A stretch of DNA of 64,000 nt, taken from Pleomorphomonas carboxyditropha (GTDB lineage: Bacteria; Pseudomonadota; Alphaproteobacteria; Rhizobiales; Pleomorphomonadaceae). The DNA is taken from contig NZ_NQVN01000001.1 of the NCBI RefSeq assembly GCF_002770725.1, positions 682,001-746,000 of the forward strand, given 5' to 3'. This document shows, piece after piece, positions 9,278 through 16,919 of the stretch. The notes beneath the pieces are model-generated. The model was not told the origin of the DNA, did no database searches, and saw nothing but the letters and a program-made list of their open reading frames with translations. Made by a program: the position numbers and the translations under genes. Numbering within the stretch: the stretch's first letter is position 1; each line of letters starts with the position of its first letter.

Positions 9278-9297
9278 CCTATCACTTCTAATAGCTG
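9278..9297 (+). promoter_or_regulatory. Candidate LuxR operator upstream of the rightward peptidase gene
   Basis: CCTATCACTTCTAATAGCTG is a dyad: CTATCA and TAATAG around CTTC. It ends 75 bp before the ATG at 9373 and lies in the 158-bp divergent promoter region between the luxR-type gene and the rightward peptidase/ABC operon. It matches the motif at 8426-8445 (minus strand) at 18 of 20 positions. Two near-identical sites at similar distance before the two peptidase genes are hard to explain by chance. Confidence 0.7.
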
Positions 9298-9372
9298 GTG
9301 TTGAGCGACAATTCATCCAAAATTTGGTCACGCTCAAATCGTGAGCTTTGACTCGGATTGCGGAGAACGGCC

Positions 9373-10263
9373 ATGTGGCGGGAAATCGCCCCTGATGCCA
9401 GGCATGTGGTGAAGGTCGACGGCTACAACGTCGTCGCCTACGAGTTCGGCACGGGCGACGAGGTGGTGTTGCTGGCCAACGGCGGCCCGGGTCTTCCCTG
9501 CGATTATCTGCGCGAGGCCCATTCCTGCCTGATCGATCAAGGCTATCGCGTCATCGCCTTCGACCAGCTCGGCACCGGCGCTTCCGATCGCCCAACCGAT
9601 CCGGCGCTCTGGACGATCGGCCGCTATGTCGAGGAGACCGAGACGGTGCGGCGGGCGCTCGGCCTCGGCAAGGTGCATTTCCTCGGCCATTCCTGGGGCG
9701 GCTGGCTCGCCATCGACTATGCGCTGACCTATCCGGAAGCGCTCAGGACGCTGATCCTCGAGGACACCGTCGCCGACATGCCGCACCTCATCGGCGAGCT
9801 CGAACGGTTGCGCGGCGCGCTCGGCGCCGAGACGGTGGCGATGATGCAGGCGCACGAGGCGGCCGGCACCATCGACCATCCCGAATACCTGGCGGCGATC
9901 ATGCTGCTCAACTACCGCCACGTCTGCCGCCTGAAGGAATGGCCGGCGCCGGTCAACCGCTCGCTGTCGGACTGGAACATGGGCCCCTACGGCACCATGC
10001 AAGGCCCCAACGAGTTCCTCTACATCGGCAATCTCAAGGATTGGAACCGAGTGCCCGATCTTCACAGGATCGCCGTGCCGACGCTGATCACCTGCGGCGA
10101 GCACGACGAACTGACGCCGGCCTGCGCATTGCGCATGAAGCTCAATCTGCCGGACGCCGAGCTCAGGGTTTTCGCCAATTCGAGCCATATGCCATTCTAC
10201 GAGAACCCGGGGGATTACTACCCGGCGCTCCTTGCCTTCCTCGGGAAACACAGCCAGCGATGA
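9373..10263 (+). CDS. Proline iminopeptidase-like alpha/beta hydrolase (rightward arm)
   Basis: This is a second S33-family hydrolase, 296 residues, paralogous to the leftward one. It shows NGGPGLPCDY (His of the usual HGGPG replaced by Asn), nucleophile elbow GHSWGGWLA, acidic residue in CGEHDELTP and catalytic His in SSHMPFYEN. The ATG at 9373 is chosen because GGAG lies 7 bp upstream; an in-frame TTG 15 bases earlier has no such support. It heads the operon with the peptide ABC transporter genes (next start 45 bp on). It likely processes imported peptides or amides in the cytoplasm. Confidence 0.88.
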   Translation: MWREIAPDARHVVKVDGYNVVAYEFGTGDEVVLLANGGPGLPCDYLREAHSCLIDQGYRVIAFDQLGTGASDRPTDPALWTIGRYVEETETVRRALGLGKVHFLGHSWGGWLAIDYALTYPEALRTLILEDTVADMPHLIGELERLRGALGAETVAMMQAHEAAGTIDHPEYLAAIMLLNYRHVCRLKEWPAPVNRSLSDWNMGPYGTMQGPNEFLYIGNLKDWNRVPDLHRIAVPTLITCGEHDELTPACALRMKLNLPDAELRVFANSSHMPFYENPGDYYPALLAFLGKHSQR

Positions 10264-10308
10264 CGTTCGCCCCAGCCATGACGGTCGTCGCCAAGTCCGG
10301 AAGCCACG

Positions 10309-11247
10309 ATGCACCGGTATAAGTTCGTCCTCTATCGCCCCTTGCAGTTCCTGCCGGTGCTGTTCGGCATCAGCCTGATCACGTTCATCCTGGTCCGCCT
10401 CATTCCCGGCGATCCGGCGCGGGTGCTGCTCGGCACGCGCTCCACGCCGTCGGCCATCGCCGCCATCCGCGCCCAATACGGCCTCGACCAGCCGATCTGG
10501 CTGCAATATTTCTATTTTCTCCAGAACCTCGCCCAGGGCGAGATGGGCAAGTCGATCCTCTACAAGATCGATGTGCTGAGGCTGATCGCCACCCGCATCG
10601 AGCCGACGCTGGCGCTGGTGCTCTCGGCGGTGCTGCTGTCGCTCGTCATCGCCGTGCCGCTCGCCTCGCTGGCGGCGCGCTCGAACGGCGGGCCGGCCGA
10701 CCATATCGTCCGCTTCGTCTCGACGTTCGGCATCGGCTTCCCGCCCTTCTGGCTGGCGCTGATGCTGATCATCTTCTTCTCGGTGCGGCTCGACCTGTTC
10801 CCGGTCTCCGGCTACGGCGAGACCGTCGCCGACAAGCTCTATCACCTGATCCTGCCGGCGCTGACCATCGCGCTGTCGCTGTCGACCGTGCTGATCCGCT
10901 CGCTCAGGACGGCGATGATCGCCGAACTGAAGGGCGACCTCGCCACCGCGGCCCGGGCGCGCGGCATGCCGGAAAGCATCGTCTTCTGGCGGCACGTGAT
11001 GCCCAACTCGCTGGTGCCGACCATCAACCTGCTGGCCGTCAACATCGGCTGGCTGATCGGCGGCACGGTCGTGGTGGAAAGCGTGTTCGCGCTGCCGGGC
11101 ATGGGCCAACTGCTGGTCCGCGCCATCTTCTCGCGCGATTACATGGTGGTGCAGGGCGTCGCCATGGTGTTCGCCTGCGCGACGGTGCTGGTGAACTTCA
11201 TCGCCGACATCGTCACCGTCGCCATCGACCCGAGGGTGAAGCAATGA
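10309..11247 (+). CDS. Dipeptide/oligopeptide ABC transporter permease (DppB type)
   Basis: This 312-residue inner-membrane permease has about six membrane segments, an N-terminal block typical of DppB/OppB (RPLQFLPVLFGISLITFILV, then RLIPGDP) and the EAA-type loop TAARARGMPESIVFWRHVMPN. It pairs with the next gene product to form the channel for di- or oligopeptides. The start ATG at 10309 has GGAAG about 6 bp upstream. Its last 4 bases overlap the next start (ATGA). Confidence 0.92.
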   Translation: MHRYKFVLYRPLQFLPVLFGISLITFILVRLIPGDPARVLLGTRSTPSAIAAIRAQYGLDQPIWLQYFYFLQNLAQGEMGKSILYKIDVLRLIATRIEPTLALVLSAVLLSLVIAVPLASLAARSNGGPADHIVRFVSTFGIGFPPFWLALMLIIFFSVRLDLFPVSGYGETVADKLYHLILPALTIALSLSTVLIRSLRTAMIAELKGDLATAARARGMPESIVFWRHVMPNSLVPTINLLAVNIGWLIGGTVVVESVFALPGMGQLLVRAIFSRDYMVVQGVAMVFACATVLVNFIADIVTVAIDPRVKQ

Positions 11248-12080
11248 CCGCCGCGCTCGCTCCGGCCTGGAAGGCTGTCCGGCGGCGGCCGACGCTGCTC
11301 GCCGGGCTGATCCTGCTCGCCATCTTCCTCTTCGTCGCTCTCATGGCGCCGGTGATCGCGCCCTACGATCCGATCCTGCAGAACGGCGACCTGCGCCTTC
11401 AGCCGCCGTCCTGGTCGCATCCCTTCGGCACCGACAACTTCGGCCGCGACATCTTCTCGCGCGTCATCTGGGGCACCCGCGTCGATTTGCAGATCGCGGT
11501 GATCGGCGTCGTCTTTCCCTTCCTGATCGGCACGGTGGTCGGCACGCTGGCCGGCTATCTCGGCGGCAAGGTCGACATCGTCTTCATGCGCGTCATCGAC
11601 ATCATCCTGGCCTTTCCCTTCCTGGTGCTGATGCTGTCGATCATCGCCATCCTCGGGCCGGGGCTCCAGAGCTTCTACATCGCCATGGCGCTGGTCGGCT
11701 GGGTGTCCTACGCCCGGCTGATCCGGGCGCAGATGCTGGTCTTGAAGACGGCCGATTATGCGACGGCGGCGCTCAGCCTGGGCTTTTCCGGCCCGCGCAT
11801 CATGTTCCGCCATCTGCTGCCCAACGCCATCGCCGGCTCGGTGGTGTTCTCGATGTCGGATTGCGTGCTGGTGCTGCTGTCGGGCGCCGCCATCAGCTAT
11901 CTCGGCCTCGGCGTGCAGCCGCCGGTCGCCGAGTGGGGCGTGATGGTGGCGGAGGGCCAGAGCTTCATCACCACCGCCTGGTGGATCACGCTGTTTCCCG
12001 GCCTGTCCATCGTGACGTTGGCCTTCGGCTTCTCGCTGACCGGCGACGGCCTCGGCGATCTCCTGGGGGTGCGCGAATGA
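11244..12080 (+). CDS. Dipeptide/oligopeptide ABC transporter permease (DppC type)
   Basis: This is the second permease, 278 residues. It has the DppC/OppC N-terminal membrane helix followed by HPFGTDNFGRDIFSRVIWGT, the EAA loop (YATAALSLGFSGPRIMFRHL) and the C-terminal LSYLGLG-type block (ISYLGLGVQPPVAEWG). It overlaps the preceding and following genes by 4 bases each, indicating tight translational coupling in the operon. Confidence 0.92.
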   Translation: MTAALAPAWKAVRRRPTLLAGLILLAIFLFVALMAPVIAPYDPILQNGDLRLQPPSWSHPFGTDNFGRDIFSRVIWGTRVDLQIAVIGVVFPFLIGTVVGTLAGYLGGKVDIVFMRVIDIILAFPFLVLMLSIIAILGPGLQSFYIAMALVGWVSYARLIRAQMLVLKTADYATAALSLGFSGPRIMFRHLLPNAIAGSVVFSMSDCVLVLLSGAAISYLGLGVQPPVAEWGVMVAEGQSFITTAWWITLFPGLSIVTLAFGFSLTGDGLGDLLGVRE

Positions 12081-13786
12081 GCGAGACGCTGCTCTCCGTC
12101 CGCAACCTCAGCGTCGTCTTCGCCGGCGAGGACGGTCCGCGCACGCTGATCGACGACCTGTCCTTCGACCTCGGCAAGGGCGAGATCCTCGGCCTGGTCG
12201 GCGAAAGCGGCTCGGGCAAGAGCCTCACCTGCCGTTCGCTGGTGCGGCTGATGCCGTCGCCCAACCTCACGATCGCCTCCGGCTCGGTGATGCTCGATGG
12301 CCGGGACCTCACCAAGGCGCCGGACAGCGACATCCGCGCGGTGCGCGGCCGCGACATCGGCATGATCTTCCAGAACCCGACCAGCCACCTCGACCCCCTG
12401 ATGCGCATCGGCGACCAGATCGCCGAGGGCATCCGCATCCATCGCGGCGTCGATGGCAAGGCGGCGAGGGCGGCGGCGCTGGACATCCTGGCGCAGGTGG
12501 GCTTCCCGCACCCGGCGCGGCAATACAACGGCTATCCGCACGAATTCTCCGGCGGCATGCGGCAGCGGGCGATGATCGGCGTCGCGCTTAGTTGCGACCC
12601 GCGCATCCTGATCGCCGACGAGCCGACGACGGCGCTCGACGTCACCATCCAGGCGCAGATCCTCCGGCTGCTGATGGACCTGAGGGAGAGCCGCGGCCTG
12701 TCGGTGATCCTGATCACCCACGACCTCGGCATCGTCGCCCAGACCTGTGACCGCATCGCCGTGCTCCGGCAGGGCCGGCTGCTGGAGATCGGCGACAAGC
12801 GCGACGTGCTCGGCCGGCCGCAACATCCCTACACGCGGAACCTGATCGCCTCGCATCCGTCGATGCCGGAACGGCAGGCGGCCTTCGTGCCGGCCCGCGA
12901 ACCGGCCATCCCGAAGGCGCGGCCGCTCGTCGAGATCGACGATCTTCACGTCCGCTTCCCGGTGACCGGCCGCAGCCTGTTCTCCGGCGGGCCGCGCGAG
13001 TTCTCGGCGGTGAAGGGCGTCAGCCTGCAGGTGATGCCCGGCGAGACGGTGGGCATCGTCGGCGAAAGCGGCTCGGGCAAGTCGACGCTGGCCCGGGCGC
13101 TGCTCGGCCTGACGCCGATCTCCGAGGGGCACGTCGCCTTCGACGGCGCCGACATCGTCACCGAGCGGGCGAAGGCGCTGAGAAAACTCCGCCGCGAGGC
13201 GGCGATGGTGTTCCAGGATCCCTACAACGCGCTCAATCCGCGCCTCACCATCGGCGCCATGCTGGCCGAGGTGCTCGCCGTGCAGGAAAGCGTGCCGAAG
13301 GAGCGGATACCGGCGCGCATCGGCGAGCTCCTCGATCTCGTCGGCCTCGAGCGCGAATTTGCCGGCCGCAAGCCGCTTTCCATGTCCGGCGGCCAATGCC
13401 AGCGCGCCGGCATCGCCCGGGCGCTCGCCGTCAATCCCAAGCTGATCGTCGCCGACGAGTGCGTCGCCGCGCTCGACGTCACCATCCAGGCGCAGATCGT
13501 CGATCTCTTCCGCGACCTCAAGCAGCGGCTCAACCTGACGCTGCTGTTCATCGCCCACGACCTCGCCATCGTCCGCAACCTCTGCGAACGGGTGGTGGTG
13601 ATGTACCACGGCGAGATCGTCGAGGAAGGACCGACCGACAAGGTGTTCGCCGCGCCGCGCGAGGCCTACACGCAAGCCTTGATCGGCGCCATTCCGGACA
13701 TTGATCCGGACAGGCCGCTTCTGTCTCCGAGAGGTGGAGACGATTTCGTCGAAGAAACGTCCGGGCTCGTCACGGGCGAAGCATGA
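12077..13786 (+). CDS. Dipeptide/oligopeptide ABC transporter, fused tandem ATP-binding protein
   Basis: This 569-residue protein carries two nucleotide-binding domains corresponding to DppD and DppF in one chain (GsiA/YejF arrangement). Domain 1 shows Walker A GESGSGKSLT, signature FSGGMRQRAMIGVAL and Walker B IADEPTTALD. Domain 2 (from about residue 280) shows Walker A GESGSGKSTLA, signature MSGGQCQRAGIARAL and Walker B IVADECVAALD. In domain 2 the usual Pro after the catalytic Glu is Cys, while the Glu itself is kept. It starts by a 4-base overlap with the DppC-type gene. Confidence 0.92.
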   Translation: MSETLLSVRNLSVVFAGEDGPRTLIDDLSFDLGKGEILGLVGESGSGKSLTCRSLVRLMPSPNLTIASGSVMLDGRDLTKAPDSDIRAVRGRDIGMIFQNPTSHLDPLMRIGDQIAEGIRIHRGVDGKAARAAALDILAQVGFPHPARQYNGYPHEFSGGMRQRAMIGVALSCDPRILIADEPTTALDVTIQAQILRLLMDLRESRGLSVILITHDLGIVAQTCDRIAVLRQGRLLEIGDKRDVLGRPQHPYTRNLIASHPSMPERQAAFVPAREPAIPKARPLVEIDDLHVRFPVTGRSLFSGGPREFSAVKGVSLQVMPGETVGIVGESGSGKSTLARALLGLTPISEGHVAFDGADIVTERAKALRKLRREAAMVFQDPYNALNPRLTIGAMLAEVLAVQESVPKERIPARIGELLDLVGLEREFAGRKPLSMSGGQCQRAGIARALAVNPKLIVADECVAALDVTIQAQIVDLFRDLKQRLNLTLLFIAHDLAIVRNLCERVVVMYHGEIVEEGPTDKVFAAPREAYTQALIGAIPDIDPDRPLLSPRGGDDFVEETSGLVTGEA

Positions 13787-13806
13787 TAACCAGAAGGGAA
13801 CTCGAC

Positions 13807-15321
13807 ATGACCGCAAAGTGGACCAAACTCAGCGTGGCGACCGTTCTCGCCACCCTCGTCTTCGGGGCCTCGATCGCCGAGGCCGCCGGCGTGCTGACCA
13901 TCGGCCGCCGCGAGGACGGCACGACCTTCGATCCGATCAAGACCGCCCAGAACGTCGACAACTGGGTGTTCTCCAACGTGTTCGACGTGCTGGTGCGCGT
14001 CGACAAGTCCGGCACCAAGCTGATCCCCGGCCTCGCCGAAAGCTGGACCGTTTCCGACGACGGGCTGACCTATACCTTCAAGCTGCGCGACGCCAAGTTC
14101 TCCAACGGCGATCCGGTGACCGCCGACGATGCCGCCTTCTCCATCCTGCGCATCCGCGACAACCCGGGCTCGCTGTGGGCCGACAGCTACAAGATCGTCG
14201 ACACGGCCACCGCCGCCGATCCGAAGACGCTGGTCATCAAGCTGACCGGCCCGTCGGCGCCCTTCCTGTCGTCGCTGGCGCTGCCCAACGTGTCGGTGCT
14301 GCCCAAGAAGGTGGTCGAGGACATGGGCGAGGATGCCTTCGGCGAGGCGCCGATCGGCTCCGGCGCCTTCGCCGTCAAGGAGTGGCGGCGTGGCGACCGC
14401 GTCATCCTGGTCAAGAATCCCGAATACTGGGATGCCGCCAGCGTCAGCCTCGACGGCGTCGAGTGGATCTCCATTCCCGACGACAACACCCGCATGCTGA
14501 AGGTGCAGGCCGGCGAGATCGACACCGCCATCTTCGTGCCGTTCTCGCGCATCGCCGAGCTCCAGAAGGATCCCAACCTCAAGATCCACCTGGACACCTC
14601 GACGCGCGAGGATCACCTGCTGATCAACCACGAGCACGGCGCGCTCGCCAAGAAGGAAGTGCGCCAGGCCCTCGACATGGCGGTCGACAAGAAGGCGATT
14701 GTTGACGCGGTGACCTTCGGCCTCGGCGAGGTCGCCTATTCCTACATTCCGAAGGGTGCCCTCTACCACTACGCCGACAACCTGCAGCGGCCCTATGACC
14801 CGGAGAAGGCCAAGGCCATGCTGGCGGAGGCCGGCGCCGCCGACCTCAAGCTCAACTATGTGGTCAATGCCGGCGACGAGGTCGACGAGCAGATCGCCGT
14901 CCTGTTGCAACAGCAGCTCGCCAAGGCCGGCGTCACCGTCGATCTCCAGAAGGTCGACCCCAGCCAGAGTTGGGACATGCTGATCGCCGGCGACTACGAC
15001 ATATCCGTGATGTACTGGACCAACGACGTGCTGGATCCGGACCAGAAGACCACCTTCGTCCTCGGCCACGACAGCAACATGAACTACATGACCCGCTACA
15101 ACAATCCGGCGGTCAAGGATCTGGTCGCCGCGGCGCGCGTCGAGATGGATCCCGTGAAGCGCGAGCAGATGTACGTCGACCTCCAGAAGATGGCCAAGGA
15201 CGACGTCAACTGGATCGACCTCTACTACAGCCCCTACCGCAACGTGTCGCGGGCCAACATCGAGAATTTCGACCAGAACCCGCTCGGCCGCTTCTTCCTG
15301 GAAGAAACCAAGAAGAACTGA
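13807..15321 (+). CDS. Peptide ABC transporter substrate-binding protein (family 5)
   Basis: This 504-residue periplasmic binding protein of the DppA/OppA type has a signal peptide (KLSVATVLATLVFGASIAEA). Family hallmarks are LIPGLAESWTVSDDGLTYTF, LRDAKFSNGDPVTADD, NPEYWDA and VRQALDMAVDKKAI. The ATG at 13807 is chosen because it has AGAAGGGA 6-7 bp upstream and gives a clean signal peptide; an in-frame ATG at 13783 would add eight polar residues. It is the last gene of the peptidase-transporter operon, followed by a strong terminator. Confidence 0.9.
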   Translation: MTAKWTKLSVATVLATLVFGASIAEAAGVLTIGRREDGTTFDPIKTAQNVDNWVFSNVFDVLVRVDKSGTKLIPGLAESWTVSDDGLTYTFKLRDAKFSNGDPVTADDAAFSILRIRDNPGSLWADSYKIVDTATAADPKTLVIKLTGPSAPFLSSLALPNVSVLPKKVVEDMGEDAFGEAPIGSGAFAVKEWRRGDRVILVKNPEYWDAASVSLDGVEWISIPDDNTRMLKVQAGEIDTAIFVPFSRIAELQKDPNLKIHLDTSTREDHLLINHEHGALAKKEVRQALDMAVDKKAIVDAVTFGLGEVAYSYIPKGALYHYADNLQRPYDPEKAKAMLAEAGAADLKLNYVVNAGDEVDEQIAVLLQQQLAKAGVTVDLQKVDPSQSWDMLIAGDYDISVMYWTNDVLDPDQKTTFVLGHDSNMNYMTRYNNPAVKDLVAAARVEMDPVKREQMYVDLQKMAKDDVNWIDLYYSPYRNVSRANIENFDQNPLGRFFLEETKKN

Positions 15322-15350
15322 GCCGTCTCAGGTCGGTTCGCCGAACAATC

Positions 15351-15380
15351 GCCCCGGCAACAAGCTTGCCGGGGCTTTTC
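15351..15380 (+). terminator. Rho-independent terminator of the peptide transporter operon
   Basis: A perfect 10-bp stem, GCCCCGGCAA (15351-15360) with TTGCCGGGGC (15366-15375), encloses a 5-base loop and is followed by TTTTC. It lies 30 bp after the binding-protein stop codon. It separates this operon from the phytase-like gene. Confidence 0.9.
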
Positions 15381-15409
15381 TTCGGAGAACCATATTCCGC
15401 ATCACCGAA

Positions 15410-15438
15410 CCGTCACGGAGGTGTCAATCCACTGACAC
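15410..15438 (+). promoter_or_regulatory. Candidate Pho box upstream of the phytase-like gene
   Basis: CCGTCAC (15410), GTGTCAA (15421) and CTGACAC (15432) repeat at exact 11-bp intervals, as in PhoB boxes. The third unit deviates from CTGTCAT. The motif ends 52 bp before the ATG at 15491, almost the same distance as the similar motif before ugpB. Both share GAACCGTCACGG. Confidence 0.6.
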
Positions 15439-15490
15439 CCGCGCTTTCTACCAAGGTCGGGCTTTCTCCATTGCTTTTCAGGTGAGCCCG

Positions 15491-16846
15491 ATGAAGACTT
15501 TGCTGTTGGCGTCCGTCGCCCTCGTCGTTTCCTCCGCCGTCGTCCTGGCCGACGAAACCGCCTTCAAGGCGACGCTGGTATCGCAGGCCGTGCTGCCGGC
15601 CAACACCATCATCGCCGCTCCGGCCGACGCGCCGGAGTTCCTCAAGCAGGCCGGCAAGTTCTCGACGCCCGACCGCAAGCGTGCCACGGCGCTCGGCTCG
15701 GTGCCCGGCCTCGACGGCGTCCGCAACACCGGCCTCGGCCTGCCGTTCGACGGCCAGGCGGTGCAGGGCTTTTCCGGCATCAAGACCATGGCCGACGGCA
15801 CGTTCTGGACGCTCAACGACAACGGCTTCGGCAGCAAGTCCAACTCCAGCGACGCCATGCTGATGCTGCATCACATCAAGTTCGACTGGCAGGCCGGCAC
15901 GGTCGAGCGCCTCGACACGGTGTTCCTCAGCGATCCCGACAAGGTGGCGCCGTTCCCGATCGTCATGGAAGGCGCCGACACGCGCTACCTCACCGGCGCC
16001 GATTTCGACATCGAGTCGATCCAGCCGGTCGGCGACGGCTTCTGGATCGGTGAGGAGCTCGGTCCCTATCTGATCCACGTCGCCGCCGACGGCAAGCTGA
16101 CCGACGTCGTGCCGACGCTCGTCGACGGCAAGCCGGTGCTGTCGCCCGACAATCCGACGCTCAGCCTGCCGGCCGATCCCAGCAAGCCGCTGCCGGCGTT
16201 CAATCTTCGCCGGTCCAACGGCTTCGAGGGGCTGGCGCAGTCGAAGGACGGCAGCAAGCTCTATGGGCTGCTGGAAGGTCCGCTCTACCTCGGCGACGGC
16301 AAGTTCGAGCAGGCCGACGGCGCGACCGCCATCCGCATCATCGAGTTCGATGTTGCGCAGAAGGCCTGGACCGGCCGCTCCTGGCTCTATCCGTTCTCGG
16401 GCGCCGGCACCAACATCGGCGATTTCAACATGATCGACGAGAGCACGGCGCTGGTGATCGAGCGCGACGGCGGCGCCGGCCTTGCCGACAAGGCCTGCGC
16501 CGACCCGGCCAAACCGGAGCCGACCTGCTTCGACAAGCCGGCCGGGCACAAGCGCGTCTACAAGATCGTTCTCGATGACGACAACGTCGGCAAGGCCGTG
16601 CGCAAGATCGGCTACATCGATCTCCTGAACATCGCCGACCCCGACGGCAAGGCCAAGCAGGGCACGGTGAACGGCGTCTACACCATGCCCTTCGTCACCA
16701 TCGAGAACGTCGACGTGGTCGACGCCACGCATATCGTGGTCGGCAACGACAACAACCTGCCGTATTCGGCCGGCCGCGTCGTCGACAAGGCCGACGACAA
16801 CGAGTTCGTGCTGCTCGAAGTGGGCGACTTCCTCGCCGCCAAATGA
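15491..16846 (+). CDS. Secreted esterase-like-activity-of-phytase family protein
   Basis: This 451-residue exported protein starts with a signal peptide (MKTLLLASVALVVSSAVVLA). The body fits the phytase-esterase-like beta-propeller family: GFSGIKTMADGTFWTLNDNG, FDIESIQPVGDGFWIGEELGPYL, NGFEGLAQSKDGSKLYGLLE and the late block NIGDFNMIDESTALVIERD. Members are assigned phytase or phosphodiesterase activity mostly by homology, so the exact substrate is open. The ATG at 15491 is preferred over a GTG at 15482 because AGGTGA lies just upstream and the signal peptide then starts cleanly. A Pho-box-like motif suggests phosphate-starvation control. Confidence 0.83.
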   Translation: MKTLLLASVALVVSSAVVLADETAFKATLVSQAVLPANTIIAAPADAPEFLKQAGKFSTPDRKRATALGSVPGLDGVRNTGLGLPFDGQAVQGFSGIKTMADGTFWTLNDNGFGSKSNSSDAMLMLHHIKFDWQAGTVERLDTVFLSDPDKVAPFPIVMEGADTRYLTGADFDIESIQPVGDGFWIGEELGPYLIHVAADGKLTDVVPTLVDGKPVLSPDNPTLSLPADPSKPLPAFNLRRSNGFEGLAQSKDGSKLYGLLEGPLYLGDGKFEQADGATAIRIIEFDVAQKAWTGRSWLYPFSGAGTNIGDFNMIDESTALVIERDGGAGLADKACADPAKPEPTCFDKPAGHKRVYKIVLDDDNVGKAVRKIGYIDLLNIADPDGKAKQGTVNGVYTMPFVTIENVDVVDATHIVVGNDNNLPYSAGRVVDKADDNEFVLLEVGDFLAAK

Positions 16847-16865
16847 GCTGAAGACGACTTGAACG

Positions 16866-16897
16866 AAAAAGCCCCGGCCGCTTCGCGCTGCCGGGGC
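16866..16897. terminator. Bidirectional terminator between phytase-like gene and dnaB
   Basis: GCCCCGGC (16871-16878) pairs with GCCGGGGC (16890-16897). AAAAA at 16866-16870 supplies the U-tract for leftward transcripts (dnaB). On the plus strand the stem is followed by TTGGCATTT, a weaker tail. The two genes converge here. Confidence 0.8.
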
Positions 16898-16919
16898 TTG
16901 GCATTTCAGAAAGTGCCTT

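Noticed and set aside
11897-13816. Very long minus-strand open frame opposite the peptide ABC ATPase gene
   Set aside because: It mirrors the high-GC codon pattern of the real gene on the other strand, has His/Arg/Asp-rich low-complexity translation and matches no family.
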